Shown here: one piece after another, positions 20,405 through 30,078 of the stretch
How the letters are laid out: the number at the start of each line of letters is the position of its first letter
Numbering within the stretch: the first letter of the stretch is position 1
From: Propionibacterium cyclohexanicum
GTDB lineage: Bacteria; Actinomycetota; Actinomycetes; Propionibacteriales; Propionibacteriaceae
NCBI RefSeq assembly: GCF_900111365.1
Contig: NZ_FOGZ01000004.1
Span: 85,991-149,990, forward strand
Reading direction: 5' to 3'
DNA length: 64,000 nucleotides
The notes under the pieces: generated by a model
The model's input: only the letters and a program-made list of their open reading frames with translations
Databases searched by the model: none
Told to the model about the DNA's origin: nothing
Made by a program: the position numbers and the translations under genes

Positions 20405-20418
20405 GAGATGGTAATCTC
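20405..20418. promoter_or_regulatory. GAGAT-N4-ATCTC palindrome between leuC and iclR
   Basis: A perfect inverted repeat with a GGTA centre that covers the -10 of the IclR-family gene and lies about 22 bp upstream of the leuC -10. Position fits an operator for the divergently encoded regulator, giving autoregulation and control of leuCD. This is inference; IclR relatives LtbR and NdgR are known to act on leu genes. Confidence 0.5.
20412..20417 (+). promoter_or_regulatory. -10 element of a leaderless iclR promoter
   Basis: TAATCT ends six bases before the ATG at 20424; no Shine-Dalgarno site. It is embedded in the GAGAT-N4-ATCTC palindrome. Confidence 0.6.
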
Positions 20419-20423
20419 ACCCT

Positions 20424-21152
20424 ATGGACAACACGAGTGGTGTCGGGGTTCTCGACAAAGCAGCACTGGTGCTCACCGCGCTGGAACAGGGTCCCACGAC
20501 TCTGGCTGGCCTGGTGCAGGCGACCGGTCTGGCACGGCCCACTGCCCACCGCCTCGCCGTGGCCTTGGAACATCATCGCCTGGTGGGGCGCGATCTGCAA
20601 GGGCGTTTCGTGCTCGGACCACGACTGGTCGAGCTTGCTTCGGCGGCCGGGGAGGATCGCCTGCTGGCGACTGCCGGTCCCATCCTCGCCAGATTGCGGG
20701 ACATCACCGGCGAGTCCTCCCAGCTCTTCCGCAGACAGGGGGACATCCGGATCTGCGCCGCCGCGGCCGAGCGTCCCTCGGGACTTCGCGACACGATCCC
20801 GGTAGGCGCGCAGGTGACGATGAATGCGGGGTCGGCAGCACAGGTGCTGCTCGCCTGGGAGGACTCGGACCGGATCAGGGAGGGCCTGGCCTCAGCCACC
20901 TTCTCGGCGGTGGCCCTGAACACCGTGCGCCGGCGCGGCTGGGCCCAGTCGGTGGGTGAACGTGAGCCCGGTGTTGCCTCGGTCTCGGCGCCGGTGCGCT
21001 CCCCCGGCGGGAAGGTCATCGCCGCCGTCTCGGTGTCCGGTCCCATCGAGCGTCTCACCCGCCAGCCGGGGCGTCTCCACGCACCTGCGGTGATCGCGGC
21101 AGCGGAGCGGCTGTCTGAGGTCTTGCGCCGTGCCGGCGGCGAAGAGCACTGA
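20424..21152 (+). CDS. IclR-family regulator of leucine genes (LtbR/NdgR-like)
   Basis: A 242-aa IclR-family regulator: winged HTH at about residues 20-60 (T-T-L-A-G-L-V-Q-A-T-G-L-A-R-P-T-A-H-R-L) and a C-terminal ligand domain (~75-235). Located divergent from leuCD beside the Glu/Gln tRNAs, exactly where LtbR of Corynebacterium and NdgR of Streptomyces sit; these repress leu genes in response to amino acids. The shared promoter region holds a palindrome over its own -10. A candidate hairpin terminator follows at 21251-21280. Target range beyond leuCD cannot be read from sequence. Confidence 0.88.
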   Translation: MDNTSGVGVLDKAALVLTALEQGPTTLAGLVQATGLARPTAHRLAVALEHHRLVGRDLQGRFVLGPRLVELASAAGEDRLLATAGPILARLRDITGESSQLFRRQGDIRICAAAAERPSGLRDTIPVGAQVTMNAGSAAQVLLAWEDSDRIREGLASATFSAVALNTVRRRGWAQSVGEREPGVASVSAPVRSPGGKVIAAVSVSGPIERLTRQPGRLHAPAVIAAAERLSEVLRRAGGEEH

Positions 21153-21250
21153 GCGCACCACCTCGCGGCACCGACCAGAAATGCCGCCACAGCTGGAGGC
21201 TTTGGCCGGTCATGCCCGCCTGCCACATCGGAGAACCGGCATAGCCAGCA

Positions 21251-21280
21251 CCACCGAGTTCGCCCGGGTCGACTCGGTGG
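21251..21280 (+). terminator. Hairpin downstream of the iclR-family gene
   Basis: CCACCGAGT (21251-21259) pairs perfectly with ACTCGGTGG (21272-21280) around a 12-base loop. It lies 99 bp after the regulator stop; only a short GTTT follows, so termination strength is unclear. Confidence 0.45.
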
Positions 21281-21353
21281 GTTTCCAGGCTCGCGTAGAC
21301 CCATTACGCGTCCATGCGATACGCACAGACTCGACACGCAGGGTCACCGACAC

Positions 21354-21389
21354 GTCGAGGGGCCCCGCGTGCCCGCGGGGCCCCTCGAC
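21354..21389. terminator. Strong hairpin between iclR and the tRNA pair
   Basis: A perfect 16-bp inverted repeat (21354-21369 with 21374-21389) starting GTCGAGGGGC, four-base loop TGCC. It is 23 bp past the 3' end of tRNA-Glu on the minus strand and downstream of the regulator on the plus strand, so it may stop transcription both ways. No T-run on either side. Confidence 0.7.
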
Positions 21390-21412
21390 ACATCATCTGC
21401 CCTGACATCACC

Positions 21413-21488
21413 TGGTAGCCCCGAGCGGATTCGAACCGCCGTTTCAGCCTTGAGAGGGCCGCGTGCTAGGCCGCTACACAACGGGGCC
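21413..21488 (-). tRNA. tRNA-Glu (anticodon CUC)
   Basis: The minus strand folds as a full cloverleaf: acceptor GGCCCCG pairs with CGGGGCU, the anticodon loop is C-C-CTC-A-A, and the T-loop reads GGTTCGAATCC. The CCA end is encoded (21413-21415). It follows tRNA-Gln by 105 bp on the same strand, as in many actinobacteria, and likely shares its promoter. Confidence 0.96.
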
Positions 21489-21593
21489 AGGTACTTTCTT
21501 GTTCACTTGTACCGCTGGTTCAGCCGAATCGACTGCTGCTCCACCACGGTTGCCGCCCACCGGCCCCGCCCTTGGGCGGAAACCCGATGTGCG

Positions 21594-21665
21594 CTGGGGT
21601 ACCAGGACTCGAACCTGGACTGACGGAACCAGAATCCGGCGGGCTGCCAATTACCCCATACCCCA
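21594..21665 (-). tRNA. tRNA-Gln (anticodon CUG)
   Basis: Cloverleaf on the minus strand: acceptor TGGGGTA pairs with TACCCCA, anticodon loop T-T-CTG-G-T, T-loop GGTTCGAGTCC, discriminator G. CCA is not encoded (CGC follows). The first base pair U-A is a known identity element of glutamine tRNAs. Confidence 0.96.
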
Positions 21666-21703
21666 AATGCGCTTGCGGTCCCCCGCGTCGGCAACGTCCA
21701 CAG

Positions 21704-21733
21704 ACTCTAGTGGATACAGCCCCATGAGATCAA
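21704..21733 (-). promoter_or_regulatory. Promoter of the tRNA-Gln/tRNA-Glu unit
   Basis: On the minus strand TTGATC (21728-21733) and TAGAGT (21704-21709) are 18 bp apart, and the tRNA begins about 38 bp downstream of the -10. The -35 overlaps the stop codon of the CPBP gene. Confidence 0.5.
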
Positions 21734-22740
21734 ACCGGAGTCTGTGGGGTACGCGTCCGCGCCTTGGCCACCCGGGTGACGAGCACCGCGAGCGCACCGG
21801 CCAGGGCATAGGAGAAGACATTGACCGCGGCACCGCTCCAGCTGCTCTGGCTCACCGTGCGCGTCTGCGCAACCGTGCCGGCCATGATGGCGTAGCAGAA
21901 GGTGCTCACATTGTTCGCCGCATGGACCGCGATGGAGGCCTCCAGCCCGCCGGTGAGCACCACCATGTACCCGGCCACCAGACCGAAGCCGAGCCGGTCT
22001 GCGAACAGCGGCAGGTTCTGGGTTCCGTGCATCAGCGCGAAGACCAGTGCCGAGACGAGCACCGCTACCCAGGTCCGCCTGCTCACCGCACCCACCGCCT
22101 GCTGGAGATAGCCACGAAAGAGGAATTCCTCGCCGGCCGCCTGGAGCGGGGAGGTGAGCACGACGAGCACGATCCACAGCCACGCATGCTCGGGCGGGGC
22201 AAACTGCCATTGGGTGCCCATCCGGCCGGCCAGGTAGACACCGTTGAGCACCACGAAACCGATGACGAGGAAAGCCGCCAGGAGCCCCCATCTCATGCCC
22301 GGGCGCACCGAGACGAGCCATCCAGGGGCCATATGGTGCATCCAGTACATGGCCGCCATCGCCACCGGGATCGCCGAAGCCAGCGCCAGATCGACGATGA
22401 GCACGCCCTCGGGCAGCTGGTAGCCGACGACCTGCGGGGAGAAGCTGCCGAAACTGCCCGGTCGCCCCCTGGCCAGCCACGCGACCCACGAGCCGACAGA
22501 GACGAGCAGCTGGCTCACCACCAGATAGCCCAGCAGCACCAACGGGATTCCCGCCAGTGCCCGCGTGCCCGCCTCGGGCAGCGGGCCGGCCAACACATGG
22601 GTGTAGTCCACGTCCGCGGGCGGACGGCCCGACACTCCACGACGAGTTCCGCGAGGCGAGGGGCCCGGGGCCGCCGGGCGGGACTTCGCGCGATGGCTGA
22701 GCCTCGCGGGGCGCGCAGGCCTCTTGCGGGGAGTGCTCAC
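21730..22740 (-). CDS. CPBP family intramembrane metalloprotease
   Basis: A 336-aa multi-pass protein of the CPBP (Rce1/CAAX-like, Abi) family. After about 55 basic, Pro/Arg-rich residues come about eight membrane segments. The catalytic motifs are G-E-E-F-L-F-R-G (E-E-x3-R), F-A-L-M-H-G (F-x3-H) and H-A-A-N-N (H-x3-N). GTG 22740 overlaps the stop of the upstream FAH gene (GTGA), so the two are coupled. Substrate is unknown; members process prenylated or peptide substrates or give bacteriocin immunity. It occupies the spot where gltX usually sits in related genomes. Confidence 0.85.
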   Translation of the reverse strand: MSTPRKRPARPARLSHRAKSRPAAPGPSPRGTRRGVSGRPPADVDYTHVLAGPLPEAGTRALAGIPLVLLGYLVVSQLLVSVGSWVAWLARGRPGSFGSFSPQVVGYQLPEGVLIVDLALASAIPVAMAAMYWMHHMAPGWLVSVRPGMRWGLLAAFLVIGFVVLNGVYLAGRMGTQWQFAPPEHAWLWIVLVVLTSPLQAAGEEFLFRGYLQQAVGAVSRRTWVAVLVSALVFALMHGTQNLPLFADRLGFGLVAGYMVVLTGGLEASIAVHAANNVSTFCYAIMAGTVAQTRTVSQSSWSGAAVNVFSYALAGALAVLVTRVAKARTRTPQTPV

Positions 22741-23567
22741 CGGGCCTCGTCGAAGCCGAGATCTGCCGCACCGTCGATAACCGGATTGGTCAGGGAACCG
22801 ATCGATTCGATCTCGACACAGACCTGCTGGCCAGGTCGCATCGGCCCCACACCGGCCGGCGTCCCGGTGAGGATCACGTCGCCGGGCAGCAGGGTGGTGA
22901 ACTCGGAGACGAAGCTCACCAGTTCGTCGATCGGATGGATCATCTGCGAGGTGATGCCCTGCTGGCGGACGGTGCCGTCCAGGGTGGTCGTGATGTGCAG
23001 CCTCGCCGCCTCGCCGGGCTCGAGATGGCTGACGATCCAGGGGCCAAGCGGGCAAAAGCTGTCCCAGCCCTTTGCCCGGGTCCATTGACCGTCGCTGCGC
23101 TGCAGGTCACGGGCCGTCACGTCGTTGGCGACGGTGTAGCCAAAGATCACCTCCGGCACCCGGGAGCGGGGTACCTGGCGGCAGATCCGCCCGATGACCA
23201 CCGCGAGCTCGCCCTCGTAGTGGAGTTCATTGGTCTGGACGGGCTTGATGACGGGATCGCCAGGGCCGATCACGCTGGTGTTGGGCTTGAGGAAGACCAG
23301 CGGGGTCTGGGGAACATCATTGCCCAGTTCGCGGGCATGGTCGGCATAGTTGCGACCGATGCCGACGATCTTGCTCCTGGGGATCACCGGGGCGAGCAGC
23401 CGGACCTCGTCGAGGCCGTGCCGCTCGCCGGTGTACTTCACCGCCCCGGCCAGCGGGTCGCCGCTGATCGCGGCGATGGTCTGGGGATGCTCCCCCTCGT
23501 CAACGGCCAACTCGACGATGCCGAAGCTCGGGTCCTGGCCGTCGAGGCTGTATCGGGCAATGCGCAT
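22737..23567 (-). CDS. Fumarylacetoacetate hydrolase family protein
   Basis: A 276-aa FAH-fold enzyme of the group that includes acylpyruvases, oxaloacetate decarboxylases and 2-hydroxyhepta-2,4-diene-1,7-dioate isomerases. Metal-site residues are visible in H-Y-E-G-E-L-A-V-V-I-G and in F-G-Y-T-V-A-N-D-V-T-A-R-D, and the loop V-I-L-T-G-T-P-A-G-V-G is intact. The exact substrate cannot be told. The gene lies in the actinobacterial leuCD-tRNA-ilv region where an FAH homologue is conserved. ATG 23567 has TAGATT six bases upstream, so it is likely leaderless. Confidence 0.86.
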   Translation of the reverse strand: MRIARYSLDGQDPSFGIVELAVDEGEHPQTIAAISGDPLAGAVKYTGERHGLDEVRLLAPVIPRSKIVGIGRNYADHARELGNDVPQTPLVFLKPNTSVIGPGDPVIKPVQTNELHYEGELAVVIGRICRQVPRSRVPEVIFGYTVANDVTARDLQRSDGQWTRAKGWDSFCPLGPWIVSHLEPGEAARLHITTTLDGTVRQQGITSQMIHPIDELVSFVSEFTTLLPGDVILTGTPAGVGPMRPGQQVCVEIESIGSLTNPVIDGAADLGFDEAR

Positions 23568-23573
23568 GGGGCC

Positions 23574-23579
23574 AATCTA
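23574..23579 (-). promoter_or_regulatory. -10 element of a leaderless FAH-gene promoter
   Basis: TAGATT (minus strand) ends six bases before the ATG at 23567. Confidence 0.55.
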
Positions 23580-23615
23580 TCCCGGGGTGGGCAGCGGTCC
23601 CGGCCCTGCGCGGGC

Positions 23616-25229
23616 TCACCGGGCGAGGCCGTAGCGCTTCGTCAGACCGAACAGATAGGCCTCGGTCAAGGCCTCCCAGCTTGCCTCGATGACGTTCTCC
23701 CCCACCCCGACAGTCGTCCAGGTGATCTCCTCGCAGGTGGTGTCGATCTGCACACGTACTGTCGCGTCGGTGCCATGGCCCCGATCGAGAATGCGGACCC
23801 GGTAGTCGGTGAGCTCGAACTGGCGCACCTGGGGATAGACCGGGCTGAGGGCCCGGCTCAGCGCCTGGTCGAGAGCGTTGACCGGACCATTTCCCTCGCC
23901 GACGTAGAGCTGGCGGGTGCCCTTGGCGGCCAGCTTCACGGTGGCCTCGGAAGCAGCCACGCTGTGGTCCGGGTCGTCGGCCGGCATGACTCCCTGTTCG
24001 GTGAAGACGCGCCAGCTGATGACCTCGAACGGCGCATCGTCCCCCGTGCCTGCCATCCGGCGCACGAGCAACTCGAAGCTCGCATCGGCTGCTTCATAGG
24101 CGTAGCCGCGCGCCTCGCGCTGCTTGACCGCATCGGCCACCCGGCCGGCCAGCTCGCGATCCGACAGATCCAGGCCCAGCTGCTCGCCCTTGATCTGGAT
24201 ATTGGCCCGCCCGGCCATCTCGCTGATGAGCATCCGCATGTCATTGCCCACCGCTGCGGGTTGCACGTGCTGGTACAGGCCGTCGTTCACCTTGAGGGCA
24301 CTGGCATGCAGCCCTGCCTTGTGGGCGAAGGCGGACTCACCGACGAAAGGCTGACGAAGCTGGGCCGGCTGGTTGGCGATCTCGGCGACGGTGCGCGACA
24401 CCTGGGTGAGCATTCCCAGCTGCTCGGGGGTGACCACCGGCCAGCCGTACTTGAGCTGGACGTCGGCGATGAGCGTCGTGAGATCCATGTTTCCGGTGCG
24501 CTCGCCGTAGCCATTGATGGTGCCCTGCACCTGGCTGGCGCCTGCCTCCAGGGCAGCGAGGCTGTTGGCCACCGCGCAGCCGGAGTCGTTGTGACAGTGC
24601 ACCCCGAGCTCGACACCGATCGACGCCGAGGACGAGACGATGTCGCCCATCCAGCTTGGCAGCATGCCGCCATTGGTGTCGCACAGCACGACTGTCTGGG
24701 CACCGGCCTCGGCCGCGTCACGGATCACCTCGAGGGCGTAGGCGGGATTGCTACGGAAACCGTCGAAGTAGTGCTCGGCGTCGACAATGACCTTCTTGCC
24801 CTCACCGATCAGGTACTCAACGGTCTCGGTGACCATCGCGAGGTTCTCGTCGAGGGTGGTGTGCAGGGCCTGGGTGACGTGCATGTCATGGGCCTTGGCG
24901 ACAACGCAGACCCATTCGGTCCCGGCCTCGCACAGCGCCCGCAACTGGGGGTCGTCCCCCGCCCGGCGTCCTGCTCGTCTGGTGGACCCGAAGGCCACCA
25001 GACGAGCATTGCGCAACTCGAGGGATGCCGCGCGGGCGAAGAACTCGGTGTCGACCGGATTGGATCCGGGCCAGCCGCCCTCGATGAAACCGACCCCCAG
25101 GGAGTCGACCAATTCGGCGATCTTCAGCTTGTCGGCCACGGAGAACTGGATGCCCTCCTGCTGGCCGCCATCGCGCAGGGTGGTGTCATAGAGCTGGAGA
25201 TTCTCCGGGTGTACCGGGTCCACGGTCAT
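23616..25229 (-). CDS. cimA: Citramalate synthase
   Basis: A 537-aa CimA-type enzyme that condenses pyruvate and acetyl-CoA to (R)-citramalate, the first step of threonine-independent isoleucine synthesis. The DRE-TIM barrel motif D-T-T-L-R-D-G is at residues 15-21 and the metal-binding H-x-H at G-V-H-C-H-N-D-S-G. The C-terminal ~150 residues form the LeuA-like allosteric dimer domain, expected to bind isoleucine. Length and the motif E-G-G-W-P-G-S-N fit the CimA group rather than LeuA. ATG 25229 has GAGGAC upstream, 25 bp after ilvE. Confidence 0.9.
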   Translation of the reverse strand: MTVDPVHPENLQLYDTTLRDGGQQEGIQFSVADKLKIAELVDSLGVGFIEGGWPGSNPVDTEFFARAASLELRNARLVAFGSTRRAGRRAGDDPQLRALCEAGTEWVCVVAKAHDMHVTQALHTTLDENLAMVTETVEYLIGEGKKVIVDAEHYFDGFRSNPAYALEVIRDAAEAGAQTVVLCDTNGGMLPSWMGDIVSSSASIGVELGVHCHNDSGCAVANSLAALEAGASQVQGTINGYGERTGNMDLTTLIADVQLKYGWPVVTPEQLGMLTQVSRTVAEIANQPAQLRQPFVGESAFAHKAGLHASALKVNDGLYQHVQPAAVGNDMRMLISEMAGRANIQIKGEQLGLDLSDRELAGRVADAVKQREARGYAYEAADASFELLVRRMAGTGDDAPFEVISWRVFTEQGVMPADDPDHSVAASEATVKLAAKGTRQLYVGEGNGPVNALDQALSRALSPVYPQVRQFELTDYRVRILDRGHGTDATVRVQIDTTCEEITWTTVGVGENVIEASWEALTEAYLFGLTKRYGLAR

Positions 25230-25254
25230 GTTCGGCAGTCCTCGTCGCAGCGGC

Positions 25255-26340
25255 TCAGCAGACCTGCTCGGTCCAGCCATGCGTGTCGGCGATGCGACCG
25301 TACTGGATGTCGATGAGGAGATTGCGCAGGGCAATGGTGCGACCGCCGTCAGCGGGCACGTTCACCTCGTGACGGCCGGACTCATCGGTCAGCGAGCCGA
25401 TGGGCGTGATCACCGCGGCGGTGCCGCACGCGAAGAGCTCGGCGATCGTGCCCTTGGCCAGGCCCTCGTAGACCTCGGCGAGGCTCACCGGGCGCTCCTG
25501 CGCCGTGAGCCCCACCTCGGGTGCCAGGGTGAGCAGGGAGTCGCGGGTGATGCCCGGCAGGATGTTGCCGTTGAGCTCAGGAGTGATGAGTTCGTCGTCC
25601 TTGGTGATGATCGCGAAGTTCATGCCACCGAGTTCCTCGACCCACGTGTGCTCGGCGTTGTCGACGAACATCACCTGGTTGCAGCCGTGCTGATAGGCGA
25701 TCTCCTGGGGCAGCAGGCTGGCGGCATAGTTGCCACCGCACTTGGCCGCCCCCGTGCCGCCGTTCGCGACCCGGCTGTAGTGCGTCTCGACCCAGATGTC
25801 GACGGGGGCGACCCCGCCCGCGAAATAGGAGCCGACCGGCGAGGTGATGACACAGTAGGTGACGGCCTTGCCCGGCCGCACACCGAGGAAGGACTCGGTG
25901 GCCACCGCGAAGGGGCGAATGTACAGGCTCTGTTCGTGCCCGGAGGGCACCCACCGGGAGTCCACCGCCACGAGCTGGCGCACCGACTCGACGAAGTCGT
26001 CCTCGGGCAGCTGTGGCAGGGCCAACCTCGCGCACGAATTCGCGAAGCGCTGGGCGTTGCTGCGCGGCCGGAACAGCCAGGTCGAGCCGTCGGCGCGGCG
26101 ATAGGCCTTGAGGCCCTCGAAGGCCTCCTGGGCGTAGTGATAGACCGATCCGGCAGGATCCATCGAGAACGGCGTGTGGTCTACGATCCGGGCATTCGTC
26201 CAGCCGAGTTCAGAGGTCCAGTCGATGAGCGCCATGTGATCGGAGAAATAGACGCCAAAGCCAGGGTTCTCGTGAATCTTCGCAATCGCGTCATCGGCAA
26301 GATAGGACGGATTACTCGGTGTGCTGATCGTCAATGCCAT
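25255..26340 (-). CDS. ilvE: Branched-chain amino acid aminotransferase
   Basis: A 361-aa fold-type IV PLP enzyme, the last step of valine, leucine and isoleucine synthesis. The PLP lysine is K200 in [12 protein letters not shown]; the upstream R-P-F, G-H-E-Q-S-L-Y and [10 protein letters not shown] motifs mark the long BCAT II subgroup. It precedes cimA on the same strand and is divergent from leuB (118 bp). A -10 hexamer TAAACT six bases before the ATG points to a leaderless mRNA. Confidence 0.96.
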   Translation of the reverse strand: MALTISTPSNPSYLADDAIAKIHENPGFGVYFSDHMALIDWTSELGWTNARIVDHTPFSMDPAGSVYHYAQEAFEGLKAYRRADGSTWLFRPRSNAQRFANSCARLALPQLPEDDFVESVRQLVAVDSRWVPSGHEQSLYIRPFAVATESFLGVRPGKAVTYCVITSPVGSYFAGGVAPVDIWVETHYSRVANGGTGAAKCGGNYAASLLPQEIAYQHGCNQVMFVDNAEHTWVEELGGMNFAIITKDDELITPELNGNILPGITRDSLLTLAPEVGLTAQERPVSLAEVYEGLAKGTIAELFACGTAAVITPIGSLTDESGRHEVNVPADGGRTIALRNLLIDIQYGRIADTHGWTEQVC

Positions 26341-26346
26341 GCTCGG

Positions 26347-26352
26347 AGTTTA
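26347..26352 (-). promoter_or_regulatory. -10 element of a leaderless ilvE promoter
   Basis: TAAACT (minus strand) ends six bases before the ilvE ATG at 26340. Confidence 0.6.
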
Positions 26353-26445
26353 TCCCCTGCCGGGACGCTCGCCCGGTGTCCCATTCATAGTTCGGGCACC
26401 GCTCACCGGTTCTGATCCGCACACCGCAGGGCACAGTGGCGCGGA

Positions 26446-26451
26446 TAGAGT
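26446..26451 (+). promoter_or_regulatory. -10 element of a leaderless leuB promoter
   Basis: TAGAGT ends seven bases before the leuB ATG at 26459. This and the ilvE promoter lie back to back. Confidence 0.55.
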
Positions 26452-26458
26452 GACCGCC

Positions 26459-27523
26459 ATGGCGCAGACGACCCGAAACCCTTCCCTCGCAGTCATTCCC
26501 GGCGACGGCATCGGCCCCGAGGTGGTGGGCGAGGCCCTCAAGGTCCTCACGGCCACCGTGGGCGAGAACGCGTTCGACATCACCCACTACGAGCTGGGTG
26601 CCCAGCACTGGCTGGAGACCGGCGAGGTGCTCTCGGACGACACGCTGGCCGAGCTCGCGGGCAAGGACGCCCTGGTGCTCGGGGCGGTGGGGGCGGCGCC
26701 CGGATCCACGACGATCCCCTCCGGCCTGCTCGAGCGTGGCCTGCTGCTCAAGCTTCGGTTCGCCTTCGACCAGGACGTCAACCTGCGCCCCTCGATCCGC
26801 TATCCCGGCGTGACGAGTCCGCTGTCCCAGGCGGTGCTGGACAAGGGCCCGATCGACTTCGTCGTCGTCCGCGAGGGCACCGAAGGCCTCTATGCCGGCA
26901 ACGGCGGCACGCTGCGCGCCGGCACCCCACAGGAGATCGCCACCGAGGTGAGCGTCAACACGGCGTTCGGCGTGGAGCGGGTGGTGCGCTATGCCTTCGA
27001 GCTGGCGACGCGGCGGCGCAATCGGCTCACCCTCGTGCACAAGCACAATGTGCTGGTCAACGCCGGGGGGCTGTGGCGCCGCATCACCGAGCAGGTCGCC
27101 GAGCAGTTCCCCCAGGTGCACCACGACTACCTGCACGTGGACGCGGCCACGATCAGCCTCGTCACCGATCCCCAACGCTTCGACGTCGTCGTCACCGACA
27201 ACCTGTTCGGCGACATCCTCACCGACGAGGCTGCGGCGATCACCGGCGGGATCGGCCTGGCGCCCAGCGCGAACATCAACACCGCGCGGACCTTTCCCTC
27301 GATGTTCGAGCCGGTCCACGGCTCGGCTCCCGACATCGCAGGCAAGGGCATCGCCGATCCCAGTGCCGCGATCTCCTCGATGGCCCTCCTGCTGCGCCAT
27401 CTCGGACGCGAGGCCGACGCGGAGCGCATCGAGCGCGCCGTGGCAGCCGACATCGCCGAACGAGGCACTGCCGCCCGCTCGACCTCGCAGATCGGCGAAG
27501 CGATCGTCACCCGGCTGGGTTGA
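26459..27523 (+). CDS. leuB: 3-isopropylmalate dehydrogenase
   Basis: A 354-aa NAD-dependent decarboxylating dehydrogenase that oxidises 3-isopropylmalate (and 3-methylmalate in the CimA route). Seen: [10 protein letters not shown] at the N-terminus, V-R-E-G-T-E-G-L-Y in the substrate loop, [13 protein letters not shown] and [13 protein letters not shown] 26459 is chosen from the leaderless -10 and the family N-terminus; an upstream in-frame ATG would run into the ilvE start. Confidence 0.95.
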   Translation: MAQTTRNPSLAVIPGDGIGPEVVGEALKVLTATVGENAFDITHYELGAQHWLETGEVLSDDTLAELAGKDALVLGAVGAAPGSTTIPSGLLERGLLLKLRFAFDQDVNLRPSIRYPGVTSPLSQAVLDKGPIDFVVVREGTEGLYAGNGGTLRAGTPQEIATEVSVNTAFGVERVVRYAFELATRRRNRLTLVHKHNVLVNAGGLWRRITEQVAEQFPQVHHDYLHVDAATISLVTDPQRFDVVVTDNLFGDILTDEAAAITGGIGLAPSANINTARTFPSMFEPVHGSAPDIAGKGIADPSAAISSMALLLRHLGREADAERIERAVAADIAERGTAARSTSQIGEAIVTRLG

Positions 27524-27530
27524 GCAACCG

Positions 27531-27554
27531 GCCGGGCCCGACGGCGGGCCGGGT
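27531..27554. terminator. GC hairpin between convergent leuB and DUF1801 gene
   Basis: GGCCCG (27535-27540) and CGGGCC (27545-27550) pair around ACGG, with extra G/C pairing outside one mismatch. It fills part of the 63-bp gap between two convergent genes. No T-run. Confidence 0.4.
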
Positions 27555-27586
27555 CGGCCCTAAGGCGCGCGCCCAGCTGCCAGCTC

Positions 27587-28024
27587 TCAGGAGACCGCTG
27601 AGCCCACCAGTCCGCGCAGCACCGACTCGACACCGGGGGTCCATTGTGTCAGCGCGAAGCTGGTGGGCCACATGGGGCCGTCGTCGAGATGGGCCACGTC
27701 CTGGAAGCCGAGCGTGCAGTAGCGGCTCTTGAACTTTCCGGCGTCCTGGAAGAAGACGACGACCTTGCCCTGCTCGTTCGCATAGGCCGGCATTCCGTAC
27801 CACGTCTTCGGCATGAGCTGGGGTGCCACGCCGGTCACCAGTTCGTGCACTTTGAGGGCGAGCGCCCGGTCGGGCTCGTCCATCTTCTCGATGCGCTCGA
27901 GCACGGCCTTGAGCCCGCTGGCCCGCTTGTCGGTGCTGCGGCCCTGGGCGCGCAGCTCGGCCGCTCGTGACGCCATGGCCTCGCGCTCCTGCGCGCTGAA
28001 TCCGCCGGCTGATGTCTCGGTCAT
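27587..28024 (-). CDS. DUF1801 (YdhG-like) domain protein
   Basis: A 145-aa protein resembling the DUF1801/YdhG group: M-P-K-T-W-Y-G-M-P-A-Y, V-V-V-F-F-Q-D, then L-G-F and D-D-G-P-M-W-P-T-S-F-A-L. The N-terminal ~45 residues are helical and charged. The family has a small alpha/beta fold, and a frataxin-like iron role has been proposed for some Bacillus members; here function is unknown. It is a single gene, convergent with leuB, with CAGACT seven bases before its ATG. Confidence 0.75.
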   Translation of the reverse strand: MTETSAGGFSAQEREAMASRAAELRAQGRSTDKRASGLKAVLERIEKMDEPDRALALKVHELVTGVAPQLMPKTWYGMPAYANEQGKVVVFFQDAGKFKSRYCTLGFQDVAHLDDGPMWPTSFALTQWTPGVESVLRGLVGSAVS

Positions 28025-28352
28025 GCGATCCAGTCTGCCCGTTCCTCAAAACGCGCCGACCCGACAACAGACGGGGGAACGGAAAACAGGTTGGGGCATC
28101 GTAAACAGGCGGGGCAGCCACCTTTCGACGAACCGATGCCAGGTGCACCGAGAGGAGCCCGGCACACCGAAGGGAAAACAGGTGCACCGAAGGGAAACAG
28201 CTCAGGAATTGCATGGCGAATTCGGGGACGTCCGATGCGGACCCGATCATCGCGATAATCGGGCCCGAATCCGGCCCGAACGCGTCGACCTACCAGCGAC
28301 GCGCACGATTCTGGCGCGCACAATTCAGACGCACGGGATGCTGGCGCATGCA

Positions 28353-28413
28353 ATCCTGAACTGCGTGATCCTCAATATCACGGTGGGATTTCTGACAGCA
28401 CGCAGTTCAGGAT
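28353..28413. repeat. Perfect 15-bp inverted repeat
   Basis: ATCCTGAACTGCGTG (28353-28367) and CACGCAGTTCAGGAT (28399-28413) are exact reverse complements with a 31-base spacer. It lies downstream of ilvC and upstream of the DUF1801 gene. It might be a terminal repeat of a vanished small element or an RNA structure. Confidence 0.9.
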
Positions 28414-28435
28414 CACCATTGCAGGGTGATCGAAT

Positions 28436-28476
28436 GGGGGTGCCTGGGGTGGGGCACCGCAGGCACCCCACCCCAG
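28436..28476 (-). terminator. Hairpin at the end of ilvC
   Basis: CTGGGGTGGGG (28444-28454) and CCCCACCCCAG (28466-28476) are exact complements with an 11-base loop; an alternative stem GGGGTGCCT/AGGCACCCC overlaps it. It lies just after the ilvC stop at 28481 on the minus strand and probably ends the ilvBNC transcript. No T-run. Confidence 0.6.
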
Positions 28477-28480
28477 ACGG

Positions 28481-30074
<1,594 letters not shown>

Positions 30075-30078
<4 letters not shown>

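Larger units (their letters stand above)
28025..28480. other. 456-bp gene-free stretch with small repeats
   Basis: No convincing gene is seen. It contains the possible -10 of the DUF1801 gene (CAGACT, 28032-28037), a near-exact 20-bp direct repeat of the type CACCGAAGGGAAA (28162-28200), a perfect 15-bp inverted repeat (28353-28367 and 28399-28413) and the hairpin after ilvC. Base composition is less extreme than in the flanking genes. Confidence 0.7.

Noticed and set aside
21707..22771. Alternative 354-codon frame over the CPBP gene
   Set aside because: Different frame of the same strand with no hydrophobic segments; the CPBP frame has complete catalytic motifs.
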